Assembly: GCA_002898675.1 (NCBI GenBank)
Contig: BEHW01000011.1
Location: 1 to 32,297, forward strand
Reading direction: 5' to 3'
DNA from: a bacterium HR20
GTDB taxonomy: Bacteria; Bacteroidota; Ignavibacteria; Kapaibacteriales; NICIL-2
DNA: 32,297 bases
Below are positions 7,903 to 15,483 of this stretch, piece by piece (within the stretch, counting starts at the first letter, position 1; every line of letters begins with the position of its first letter). Made by a program: the position numbers and the translations under genes. Under the pieces are notes generated by a model. The model saw only the letters and a program-made list of their open reading frames with translations, was not told the origin of the DNA and searched no databases.

Positions 7903-9539
7903 ACCGCACGATGCGCTACACGTGGCTTGCCTGGTTTAGTGTCGGTTTGCTCTTGCTATTCTCCGAACATGCACTCAGCCAGTTACCAGCAGGATGGCGT
8001 GCCGACTTGCAGGTAGATGCGCAGTCTTACACGCCTGACTCTGCCATCAACGCACCAGCAGTCCGCGAAAAAGTTTTAGCGCAAGGTTTTTTCAACTTAC
8101 TCTATTCGAGCGAACGCTTGCGGTTGGGGCTACGCTACGAGGCGTACTTCAATCCACTGCTCGGCATTGATCCGCGCTATGAGGGCAACGGCATTCCGTA
8201 CCGCTTTGTGCAGTACCTCGGCGATCGTTTCGATGTCACCGTCGGCAATTCTTATGAGCAGTTCGGCAGTGGGATGATTCTGCGCACCTACGAGGAACGC
8301 TCGCTCGGCTTCGATAACTCCTTAGACGGTGTCCGGCTCAAGGTACGCCCTCTCGACGGGGTGCAACTCACTGCGCTCTTCGGCAAGCAGCGCGCGTTCT
8401 TTGGTCTGGGACCTGGTATCATCCGTGCTGCCGATCTGAGCGTTGAGCTGCATCAGCTCCGCTGGGATGAGCAACCGATCCTCGATCTGCCGTTCGCACT
8501 CGAGCTCGGCGCAAGCGTGGTCAGCAAATACCAGCCCGCCGCTGATCCTCTCCTCCGGTTGCCAGAAAACGTGTTTGCCTACGCAACGCGCCTCTCGCTG
8601 ACAACCGAACGGTGGAATCTCTATGCTGAGTGGGCTTACAAGATCAATGATCCGCAACAAACCAACAACAACAGTTTCAACCCCGGCGACGGACTCTACA
8701 TTTCCACCTCCTACAGCGAGGAAGGATTCGGGTTGCTACTTGCTGCCAAACGGATTGACAACATGGATTTCCGATCCGATCGAGGCGCAATCGGGAATGT
8801 ACTCACCATCAACTTTCTCCCGCCCCTGACGAAGGTGCACACCTACCGCCTCTTTACGCTCTATCCGTATGCAACGCAGCCGTATGGCGAGTTCGGCGTG
8901 CAAGGAGAGATGACCTTCTCCCTTGCGCGTGGCTCCCTGCTCGGTGGCCGATACGGTACGACTGTGACGATCAACTACGCACGCATCCACAGCATAGACT
9001 CCACCAAGCTCGACGCGTTCACCTACCGCTCAACGTGGAAACCAGGCAAGGTGCTATTCTACCAAGACTTCAACGTCGAAATTCAGCGTACATGGTCGCG
9101 ACAGTTCAAGACAACGTTCACCGTCGTAGCACTCGCCTACAACAAGGACGTCATCGAGGTCAAAACTGGATATGGGACGATCTACCCATTGGCATTCGTC
9201 CTTGAGTCGCAGTACAAACTCAGCGCACACAGCGCAATCCGCACAGAGCTTTCCCACATGAGCGTCCGCGGTGATATGGGGAATTGGGCGTTCGCGCTGC
9301 TGGAGTACACACCGATCAGCAACGTGTATCTGACAGTCTTCGACGAGTGGAACTACGGCAACCCAGAACCGGAGAAACGATACCACTACCCTTCCATTAC
9401 GCTTACCTACGTTACGGGTGGAACACGTCTCGCCTTCGGGTACGCCAAACAACGTGCGGGGATCCTCTGCGTTGGCGGAGTCTGTCGGCTCGTGCCTGCA
9501 TCGAACGGCTTTTCGCTTAATCTCTCGAGCACGCTCTAA
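7899..9539 (+). CDS. Outer-membrane beta-barrel candidate, DUF6029-like
   Basis: Protein of 546 residues with a signal peptide (about residues 1-28, ending LLLLFSEHALSQLP). The rest is rich in alternating aromatic/hydrophobic strands and ends with an amphipathic segment (FSLNLSSTL), as expected of an outer-membrane barrel. It resembles the Bacteroidota DUF6029 family (NSYEQFGSGMILRTYEERSLGFDNSLDGVRL region), assigned from memory. One Cys pair is visible near the C-terminus (ILCVGGVCRL). It overlaps the TlpA gene by 4 nt. DUF6029-like proteins are, as I recall, found beside TlpA and Omp28-type genes, which matches this cluster. No biochemical role is known to me. Confidence 0.8.
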   Translation: MNRTMRYTWLAWFSVGLLLLFSEHALSQLPAGWRADLQVDAQSYTPDSAINAPAVREKVLAQGFFNLLYSSERLRLGLRYEAYFNPLLGIDPRYEGNGIPYRFVQYLGDRFDVTVGNSYEQFGSGMILRTYEERSLGFDNSLDGVRLKVRPLDGVQLTALFGKQRAFFGLGPGIIRAADLSVELHQLRWDEQPILDLPFALELGASVVSKYQPAADPLLRLPENVFAYATRLSLTTERWNLYAEWAYKINDPQQTNNNSFNPGDGLYISTSYSEEGFGLLLAAKRIDNMDFRSDRGAIGNVLTINFLPPLTKVHTYRLFTLYPYATQPYGEFGVQGEMTFSLARGSLLGGRYGTTVTINYARIHSIDSTKLDAFTYRSTWKPGKVLFYQDFNVEIQRTWSRQFKTTFTVVALAYNKDVIEVKTGYGTIYPLAFVLESQYKLSAHSAIRTELSHMSVRGDMGNWAFALLEYTPISNVYLTVFDEWNYGNPEPEKRYHYPSITLTYVTGGTRLAFGYAKQRAGILCVGGVCRLVPASNGFSLNLSSTL

Positions 9540-9684
9540 GGCAGAAGGCAGTCCACATTGCGGGAGTACCATCACCGCATGCACTAAATCTTCGGTCGTC
9601 CTGCTTGGCTTTATGCACCATCCGTGGGGATCGGTGGCAAGTCTGTCGGGTCACGGACATTGCCTCCGTGGAAAATCGCGAGTG
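9540..9684. other. Intergenic region before the mer operon
   Basis: No ORF or RNA gene recognised. The motif CCGTGG occurs three times across 9629-9703 (once as CCGTGGGG, once as CCGTGGAA, once as CCGTGGGT), with no assigned role. No intrinsic terminator for the upstream barrel gene was identified. Confidence 0.4.
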
Positions 9685-9712
9685 TTGCCGTATATTTCCG
9701 TGGGTATTTTAG
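9685..9712 (+). promoter_or_regulatory. Candidate promoter of the mer operon
   Basis: TTG (9685-9687), a 17-nt spacer and TATTTTAG (9705-9712, 7 of 8 to TAnnTTTG with G as the last base). The start would fall near 9719, about 24 nt before the arsR ATG. The operator palindrome covers the -7 box. Confidence 0.45.
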
Positions 9713-9724
9713 CAACTACTAAAA
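9707..9724 (+). promoter_or_regulatory. Operator palindrome for the ArsR-type repressor
   Basis: TTTTAG, six bases, CTAAAA: a perfect 6-6-6 inverted repeat directly over the -7 box and presumed transcription start, 18 nt before the regulator's ATG. Its size and position fit ArsR/SmtB operators, where metal binding releases the dimer and allows transcription. Confidence 0.65.
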
Positions 9725-9742
9725 CGCTAAACAATTTCTGCC

Positions 9743-10147
9743 ATGCGAAAAGTCTACGTCGAAGGCCGGCTCTGTATCGGCCCCACCTTCTCGAAAGCCG
9801 AGTTTGCGCTCATCAAACGCAATCTGGCCGCACAAAAGGGACTGGCAACCCTGGCCGATCTGCTCAATGTGGCGGGCAATATCCAGCGTCTGAAAATCAT
9901 TTACCTCCTCCACGCCCACAAGGAAATGTGTGTGTGCGACCTGGCCGAAGTGCTCGAGCTGAGCGACTCCGCCGTCTCGCAGCACCTGCGCAAGCTCAAG
10001 GACAAGAACATCGTCAGGGCGCGACGCGAAGGACAAACCATCTACTATTCGCTTGTCCCTACCATCTTCACCAAGAATCTCGAGGATATGTTCGCGCTCG
10101 ATGAAACGAAAGTGCCTCACTCTTTCATGCACACGGAGATTGGATGA
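9743..10147 (+). CDS. ArsR/SmtB-family metalloregulator of the mer operon
   Basis: Winged-helix repressor of 134 residues that releases its operator on binding a thiophilic metal. The recognition helix region is ELSDSAVSQHLRKLKDKNIVRARREGQTIYYSL. The alpha-3 metal site carries EMCVCDLAEVLEL (Cys pair at about residues 54 and 56), the ArsR/CadC-type CVC motif, and another Cys occurs near the N-terminus (GRLCIGP). It is the first gene of an operon with a MerT-MerP fusion and MerA, so Hg(II) is the likely inducer. It takes the place of MerR, which is absent. Its 3' end overlaps the next gene by 4 nt. Confidence 0.92.
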   Translation: MRKVYVEGRLCIGPTFSKAEFALIKRNLAAQKGLATLADLLNVAGNIQRLKIIYLLHAHKEMCVCDLAEVLELSDSAVSQHLRKLKDKNIVRARREGQTIYYSLVPTIFTKNLEDMFALDETKVPHSFMHTEIG

Positions 10148-10749
10148 TGGACACTAAAAAACTATCGTCCCTCGGGGCAGTGATGACAGCAATTCTTGCC
10201 TCGCTCTGCTGCATCGGACCCGTGGCTGTGGCGCTCATCGGCATCGGCAGTATCGGTGCCTTTGCGGCGTTCGAAGCGTACCGCCCCTATCTCATCGGTG
10301 TGACGGGGCTGTTGCTCGGACTGGCCTTCTATCTCGCCTACCGCAAGCGTGAGGTCATGTGCGAAGACGGCTCGTGCAAAATCGAGAGTGCAAGCAAATG
10401 GAACAAGCTGACGGTGTGGCTTGCGGCAGCGCTCGCTGCCCTTGCCATCGCGTTCCCGTCGTTCGACTTCACCAACGCCAACGCTGCCCATGTGATGCTG
10501 AATCAGCAGCGCGCGCAAAATTCCACGGTCGTCGCCGTGCTCGAGATCGAAGGGATGGATTGCAAGGGATGTGCGAAAGGTCTGGAAGCGACGCTGAGCC
10601 GCGCGGCGGGTGTGAAGAATGCGGCGGTGGAGTTCGAGAAGAGCCGGGCTATTGTGGAGTACGATTCGACGAAGACATCTGTCGAGCGTTTAGTTGCAGT
10701 GGTGGACGAGACGGGATTCAAAGCGAAGCTGAGCGAGAACCTCAAGTAA
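10144..10749 (+). CDS. MerT-MerP fusion mercuric transport protein
   Basis: Inner-membrane Hg(II) importer with its mercury-binding domain fused on. It is 201 residues. The MerT part (1-105) has TM1 with the vicinal pair Cys22-Cys23 (SLCCIGP), TM2 at about 48-66, a cytoplasmic loop with Cys73 and Cys78 (CEDGSC), and TM3 at about 89-106. A linker leads to an HMA/MerP domain (129-199) with GMDCKGC (Cys140, Cys143). Hg would pass from the HMA domain to the Cys pairs and on to MerA. ATG 10144 overlaps the arsR stop; ATG 10147 is equally possible, with GGAG upstream of both. Such MerTP fusions are known in Bacteroidota. Confidence 0.92.
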   Translation: MMDTKKLSSLGAVMTAILASLCCIGPVAVALIGIGSIGAFAAFEAYRPYLIGVTGLLLGLAFYLAYRKREVMCEDGSCKIESASKWNKLTVWLAAALAALAIAFPSFDFTNANAAHVMLNQQRAQNSTVVAVLEIEGMDCKGCAKGLEATLSRAAGVKNAAVEFEKSRAIVEYDSTKTSVERLVAVVDETGFKAKLSENLK

Positions 10750-10766
10750 CCAACCCAGGAGAAGCT

Positions 10767-12173
10767 GTGAAAGAATACCCCCTCATCATCATCGGCGGCG
10801 GCGCAGCGGCGTTTGCTGCCGCCACAAAAGCAAACGACCTGCGCCAGAAGGCGCTCATCGTCAACAGCGGACTCCCCATCGGCGGCACGTGCGTCAATGT
10901 CGGATGCGTGCCGAGCAAGCATCTGCTGGAAGTCGGCGCGCGCTATTACTACGGCCAACGTCCGGGCTTTCCGGCGATTCGCGCGAGCGGTCAGTTTCAG
11001 TTCGACTTTCCCGCTGCCATCGCGCACAAGAACGTAGTTGTCGAAAGCCTTCGCCGGAGCAACTATCTGGACGTCGTCGGTAATTTCAAGACCGTGGAGT
11101 TCCGGAGCGGCGCAGCGCGTTTCGTGTCCGATCATGAAATCGAAATTGACGGCGAGCGCCTGCGCGGCGAACGGTTCATCATCGCCACCGGCTCGAAAGC
11201 GAAGATTCTTCCCATCCCCGGCATCGAGTCGGTCAAGTATCTCACCAACATCGAAGCGCTGGACTTAGACTACCTTCCATCATCCATGATCGTCGTCGGT
11301 GGCGGCCCGCTCGGACTCGAGTTCGCGCAGATGTACGCGCACTTCGGCACGAAGGTTACCGTGCTCGAAAAGATGAAGCGCATCCTGCCGCTGGAAGAGC
11401 CGGAAGTCTCCGCCGAAATGCAGCGCATCCTGGAAGAAGAAGGTTTGGTGATCCACACCGGCGTGGACATTCAGAGTGTACGGGAAGAGTCGGGAAAGAA
11501 AATTGTCGTGGCGAAGATCAAGAATGAAGAGCGCCAGTTTGCTGCGGAGGAACTTCTGCTTGCCACCGGTATCGAGCCGAAGACGAAGTCGCTGGGATTG
11601 GAACAGGCCGGCGTTGCAACGGATCCGCGCGGCTTCATCCTTGCCGATAACGAACTGCGCACGACGCAACCGCACATCTGGGCGGCGGGCGATTGCGTGG
11701 GCAAGATGGCGCTCGAAACCGTTGCGGCGAAAGAAGGCGCCGTTGCTGCCGAGAATGCGCTGACCGGCGCACACCTGTCGCTCAACTACGACGAAATCCC
11801 GCACGCCGTCTTCACGACGCCGCAGGTAGCGAGCGTGGGACTGACCGAACGTGAGCTGATGCGCCGCCTGAATGTGTGCGCCTGTCGCACCGTGCCGCTC
11901 TCGATGGTGCCGAAAGCGAAAGCCGTGGGCGAGACGCGCGGGCTGGTAAAACTCGTCATTGATCCTCGCGCGAGCGTCGTCGTCGGCTGCCACATTGTTG
12001 CGCCGGTTGCCGCCGAGATGATTCACGAAGCGGTGCTTGCCATCCGCTGCAAGCTGACAGTGGACGATCTCATCAACACGGTGCACACGTTCCCGACCTT
12101 CAGCGAAGGCATCAAACTGGCGGCACAAGCCTTCACACGCGACATCAGCATGATGACGTGCTGTATTGGATGA
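10767..12173 (+). CDS. merA: Mercuric reductase MerA, short form
   Basis: Cytoplasmic FAD-disulfide reductase that reduces Hg(II) to Hg(0) with NADPH. It is 468 residues from GTG 10767, which has AGGAG 5 nt upstream; the frame is open further upstream but overlaps the MerTP gene. Motifs are the FAD GxGxxA loop IIIGGGAAAFAA, the redox-active pair GGTCVNVGC (Cys42, Cys47), the NADPH loop VVGGGPLGLEFA, and a C-terminal vicinal Cys465-Cys466 (MMTCCIG) that receives Hg(II). The N-terminal metal-binding domain (NmerA) of many MerA proteins is absent, as expected when the HMA domain sits on the transporter. By eye, GCG and CTG codons are commoner in this operon than in its neighbours, consistent with recent transfer. 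Confidence 0.95.
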   Translation: MKEYPLIIIGGGAAAFAAATKANDLRQKALIVNSGLPIGGTCVNVGCVPSKHLLEVGARYYYGQRPGFPAIRASGQFQFDFPAAIAHKNVVVESLRRSNYLDVVGNFKTVEFRSGAARFVSDHEIEIDGERLRGERFIIATGSKAKILPIPGIESVKYLTNIEALDLDYLPSSMIVVGGGPLGLEFAQMYAHFGTKVTVLEKMKRILPLEEPEVSAEMQRILEEEGLVIHTGVDIQSVREESGKKIVVAKIKNEERQFAAEELLLATGIEPKTKSLGLEQAGVATDPRGFILADNELRTTQPHIWAAGDCVGKMALETVAAKEGAVAAENALTGAHLSLNYDEIPHAVFTTPQVASVGLTERELMRRLNVCACRTVPLSMVPKAKAVGETRGLVKLVIDPRASVVVGCHIVAPVAAEMIHEAVLAIRCKLTVDDLINTVHTFPTFSEGIKLAAQAFTRDISMMTCCIG

Positions 12174-12243
12174 AACACCCTTCCCTAATGCAAGCATGCG
12201 ATCAGAGCGAACGCACATGGCATCCATTTGGAAGGGGGACCTG

Positions 12244-12272
12244 TTGCTCCGGCGGAACTACAGGTACTTTTG
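12244..12272 (+). promoter_or_regulatory. Bacteroidota-type promoter of the lolA-mnmH-DPA operon
   Basis: TTG (12244-12246), an 18-nt spacer and TACTTTTG (12265-12272), a full match to the -7 consensus, 39 nt before the ATG at 12312. The same TACTTTTGCA string occurs upstream of alr. Confidence 0.55.
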
Positions 12273-12311
12273 CAGCGTTGACAGCTTGCACTGCGTTTAG
12301 AGCTTAGAAGG

Positions 12312-12983
12312 ATGCGAGCACCTACAACGCTTCTTTTGCTTGTGGCGATTTCTGTGGCCTCCGCCGACGATGCACGCGCAATCGTTGAGCATCTCCGCGC
12401 GAAAGCACAGCGGATTCAATCGCTTCGTGCTGATGTTGCCATTGACGTTGCGATTCCATCGTTCAAGGTCCCCCGTGCTCGTGGCGTGCTTACGATTGTG
12501 CCGCCCGACTCCATCAGCTTTCGCTCCGAGCAACTAACGTTCGTTCCCAAAGCCGGGTGGCAACTCAATCCGTTTGTGCTGTTGCAACGGTACCAATTCC
12601 TCGCCTTTGCTGAGACGCCACTCAAGCCAGGAGATCGCTTCGCTGTGCTGCGGCTGTTCCCGACGCCAGACACTGGAGAGCTGCTCGCAGCAAAAATCAC
12701 TGTTGACCTTCGCGATACCACGATCACTGCTGCGCAGATTACCCAGCGGAGCGGAGGTGTCGTTGCTCTCGAACTGCACTATGGCGAGCAGCGCAGCTTC
12801 CTCTTGCCAGACCGCATCACCATGCACGTGACGATGATGCCGATCGCAATCCCCAAAGCCTTGACAGGAGACCTTGCTCAGCAAACTCCGAACAAGCAAC
12901 CATCACCTGAGCCAATCAGCGGCACTATCACGATCGAGTTCCTCCGCTACACGCACATCGAGCGCCGTAATTTTCGACAGTGA
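12312..12983 (+). CDS. LolA-like outer-membrane lipoprotein-sorting protein
   Basis: Periplasmic protein of 223 residues with a signal peptide (MRAPTTLLLLVAISVASADD). It then shows a LolA/LolB-like pattern: an N-terminal helix (DDARAIVEHLRAKAQRIQSLRADVAIDV) and repeated beta strands (GVLTIVPPDSISFRSEQLTFV). LolA-type proteins carry lipoproteins from the inner to the outer membrane. The match is by overall pattern rather than by a diagnostic motif, so other half-barrel envelope proteins are possible. AGAAGG lies just upstream of ATG 12312. It ends with a GTGA overlap with mnmH, making it the first gene of the operon that leads to the arabinose-lipid genes. Confidence 0.7.
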   Translation: MRAPTTLLLLVAISVASADDARAIVEHLRAKAQRIQSLRADVAIDVAIPSFKVPRARGVLTIVPPDSISFRSEQLTFVPKAGWQLNPFVLLQRYQFLAFAETPLKPGDRFAVLRLFPTPDTGELLAAKITVDLRDTTITAAQITQRSGGVVALELHYGEQRSFLLPDRITMHVTMMPIAIPKALTGDLAQQTPNKQPSPEPISGTITIEFLRYTHIERRNFRQ

Positions 12984-14062
12984 CAAGTCGTGCACTCCCG
13001 GCGCACATGGTTACAGTCTCGGTCGAGGAGTTCCTCAGCGAAAGTCAGCAGAGCAACACTCTTTCCATCTTCGATGTCCGAAGTCCCGCAGAGTACGCGC
13101 GTGGCACGATCCCTGGAGCAGCGTCCCTCCCACTTTTTGACGACGCCGAACGGGAGCTTGTCGGCATCACCTACCACACCGAAGGACGTACTGCTGCAAT
13201 CAAACGAGGGCTTGAACTTGTCGGCCCCAAGTTGCGCTGGATGGTCGAACAGGTCGAAACGCGGCTGCTCCCAGGACAAGTTGTAGGACTCTACTGCTGG
13301 CGTGGCGGCATGCGTTCGGCAGCAGTGGCGTGGCTGCTTGAGTTTTACGGGTTCCAGGTCGTGCTGTTGCGCGGCGGCTACAAAGCATTTCGCCGTTTCG
13401 CTCTCGCACAATTCGAAGCACGGCGGACACTCTACCTGCTGAGCGGCTATACGGGAGCAGGCAAAACCGCTGTGCTTTCGCTGCTTGCAGCACGCGGTGA
13501 AGCAACGGTTGACTTGGAAGCACTTGCCTGCCACCGTGGCTCTGCCTTCGGTGCGCTCGGATTGCCTCCACAGCCAACCCAACAGAACTTCGAGAATGCG
13601 CTCGCAGTAGCACTCTGGAAAAATCGCGCAGCCGAGCGCATCTGGATCGAAGATGAATCGCGACGGATCGGTACGCTCACAATTCCTGACGGTCTCTGGC
13701 AACAAATGCTCTCTGCTCCAATCATAGCGCTCGATGTTCCGCTCGATCGGCGCATCGAACACTTGGTGCAGGAATACGGAAGCTTTCCACCGTGCGAGCT
13801 TGCCCAGTGCTTGGAAGCGATTCGCCAGCGACTGGGCGCAGAGCGCTACGCGCGCGCATGTGCTGCACTCAAGGAAGGCGATCTGCCAAGCGTTGCACAG
13901 ATTGCGCTCGAACACTACGATAAAGCCTACCGACACAGTCTCCGCAAACGTGCCGACCGCGTCCGCTGGGTAGAAGCCCAATCGCCGGAAGATGCTGCCT
14001 CCAAGCTTTGCATACTCAACGCGCAGCTGGACAGATCGCACAATCCCGTTAGCCTCGTATGA
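12980..14062 (+). CDS. mnmH: tRNA 2-selenouridine synthase
   Basis: Converts 2-thiouridine to 2-selenouridine at wobble position 34 of certain tRNAs, by geranylation and then replacement with selenophosphate. It is 360 residues from GTG 12980, which overlaps the lolA stop by 4 nt; ATG 13007 would give 351. The N-terminal rhodanese domain has FDVRSPAEYARGTIPGA and the active-site Cys106 in GLYCWRGGMRS. A P-loop follows, GYTGAGKT (156-163). Its presence implies a selenophosphate synthetase (selD) elsewhere in the genome. It overlaps the following HAD-UbiA gene by 4 nt, although no functional link between the two is evident. Confidence 0.93.
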   Translation: MTSRALPAHMVTVSVEEFLSESQQSNTLSIFDVRSPAEYARGTIPGAASLPLFDDAERELVGITYHTEGRTAAIKRGLELVGPKLRWMVEQVETRLLPGQVVGLYCWRGGMRSAAVAWLLEFYGFQVVLLRGGYKAFRRFALAQFEARRTLYLLSGYTGAGKTAVLSLLAARGEATVDLEALACHRGSAFGALGLPPQPTQQNFENALAVALWKNRAAERIWIEDESRRIGTLTIPDGLWQQMLSAPIIALDVPLDRRIEHLVQEYGSFPPCELAQCLEAIRQRLGAERYARACAALKEGDLPSVAQIALEHYDKAYRHSLRKRADRVRWVEAQSPEDAASKLCILNAQLDRSHNPVSLV

Positions 14063-15483
14063 GCACAGGCGCTGCTTCCACACTGGTTGTAGATCTCGAT
14101 GGCACCTTGCTCCGTACCGATGTGCTCTGGGAAGCAATCTCAGAATTGGCGCGACGAAAGCCGTGGCTGTTACTCCTCGTGCCATTTGTGGCACTCGGCG
14201 GTCGTCCTCGTTTGAAGCGTTGGCTTGCCAGGCAGGTGCAACTCGATTGGAACGCGCTCCCACTCAATGACGAAGTTCTCGCATTTATCCGCGCTGCAAA
14301 GGCGCAAGGTCGAACCGTTATCCTCGCAACTGCTGCGGTTCAGCCGTGGGCAACTGCGATTGCCGAGCGTGTAGGGTGCTTCGATAGCGTAATCGGCACA
14401 CGCCAAACCAACCTCAGTGGCAGCGCCAAGCTCGAACACTTGCGGCGCTATCTCGATGGCGCGCCATTTGACTACATCGGCGATCGCGGCGTAGATATTC
14501 CGCTCTGGCGCGCTGCTGAGCGTGCGTACATCGTCGGTGATGCATCGCGGTATGAACGCAGCCTTGGAAAATCTTTTGCAGGCAGCTTCGCCCGTCCCAT
14601 TGCGCGTTTCCGCGATTGGCGTAGTTTTTTACGGCTCCACCACTGGAGCAAAAATCTCTTGGTGCTGGTTCCGATCGCTCTTGCGCATCGCCTCAGCGAT
14701 GGGAGTGCGCTGCTCCATGCAGTACTAGCAGCAATCCTGCTGAGCATCGTGGCATCGGCGCTCTACATCTTCAACGATGTGGTTGACTTGCCCAGCGATC
14801 GCATCCATCCTCGCAAACGCCAGCGTCCGCTTGCACGCGGAGCTATCTCGCTCCAATCGGCTTGGATCGCACTGACGCTCAGCCTTGCGGTGGGGATGAT
14901 CGCTGCTATCACGCTGCTGCCCCTGGAAGCATTTGCTCTGCTTGCGCTGTATGGCGTTGGCTCTGCGGCATATTCGCTCCTGCTCAAGCGGATTGCGTTA
15001 GTGGACGTCCTCGTGCTGGCTGGACTCTACGTGCTACGCCTCGCAATTGGTGGCGCTGCCACGCACACTGAACTTTCTCCCTGGCTGCTCGGCTTTGCGC
15101 TCCTTTTTTTCACCAGTCTCGCACTGCTCAAGCGGCATACTGAAGTGATACACCTGCGAGCAAACAATGCATCCATCGAGCAGCAGCGACCCTACACCGA
15201 GCGCGACGAACCGTTTCTCCTGGCCATGGGGATCGGAACAGCGATGGCCGCAGTCGTGATTTTGATCCTCTACCTGGCAAGTGATCGCGTGCGAACGCTC
15301 TACACCCATCCGGACGCCCTCTGGCTCATCTTGCCGCTCATGCTGTGGTGGCTGATGCGAATGTGGCGCTCGTCGGTCCGAGGGGAACTCGAAGGCGATC
15401 CGCTGAGCGCCGCACTTGGTGACCCATGGAGTCTGGCCGTCGGCGCAACCATCGCAGCCATCGTCTTGATCGTAGCCCGATGA
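14059..15483 (+). CDS. HAD phosphatase-UbiA prenyltransferase fusion (polyprenyl-phosphate phosphoribosyltransferase)
   Basis: 474 residues, two domains. Residues 1-190 are a HAD phosphatase (VVDLDGTLLRTD with Asp12 and Asp14; ILATAA; YIGDRGVDIPLW). Residues 195-474 are a membrane UbiA domain of about eight helices with the motif YIFNDVVDLPSDRIHPRKRQRP. The NDxxDxxxDRxHPxKxxRP form is that of the 5-phosphoribosyl-1-diphosphate:decaprenyl-phosphate transferases (M. tuberculosis Rv3806c). The UbiA domain would make polyprenyl-phosphoryl-5-phosphoribose and the HAD domain could remove the 5-phosphate, a step done by a separate protein in mycobacteria (inference). DprE1- and DprE2-like genes follow, with a 4-nt ATGA overlap to the next gene. 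Confidence 0.88.
   Translation: MSTGAASTLVVDLDGTLLRTDVLWEAISELARRKPWLLLLVPFVALGGRPRLKRWLARQVQLDWNALPLNDEVLAFIRAAKAQGRTVILATAAVQPWATAIAERVGCFDSVIGTRQTNLSGSAKLEHLRRYLDGAPFDYIGDRGVDIPLWRAAERAYIVGDASRYERSLGKSFAGSFARPIARFRDWRSFLRLHHWSKNLLVLVPIALAHRLSDGSALLHAVLAAILLSIVASALYIFNDVVDLPSDRIHPRKRQRPLARGAISLQSAWIALTLSLAVGMIAAITLLPLEAFALLALYGVGSAAYSLLLKRIALVDVLVLAGLYVLRLAIGGAATHTELSPWLLGFALLFFTSLALLKRHTEVIHLRANNASIEQQRPYTERDEPFLLAMGIGTAMAAVVILILYLASDRVRTLYTHPDALWLILPLMLWWLMRMWRSSVRGELEGDPLSAALGDPWSLAVGATIAAIVLIVAR

Noticed and set aside
10359..10766. Upstream extension of the merA reading frame (possible N-terminal domain)
   Set aside because: This part overlaps the MerT-MerP gene in another frame and shows no HMA motif; the GTG at 10767 has a good ribosome binding site.
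12178..12236. CCCTTCC / GGAAGGG inverted repeat after merA as a terminator
   Set aside because: The loop would be about 45 nt and no U-tract follows; most likely chance.
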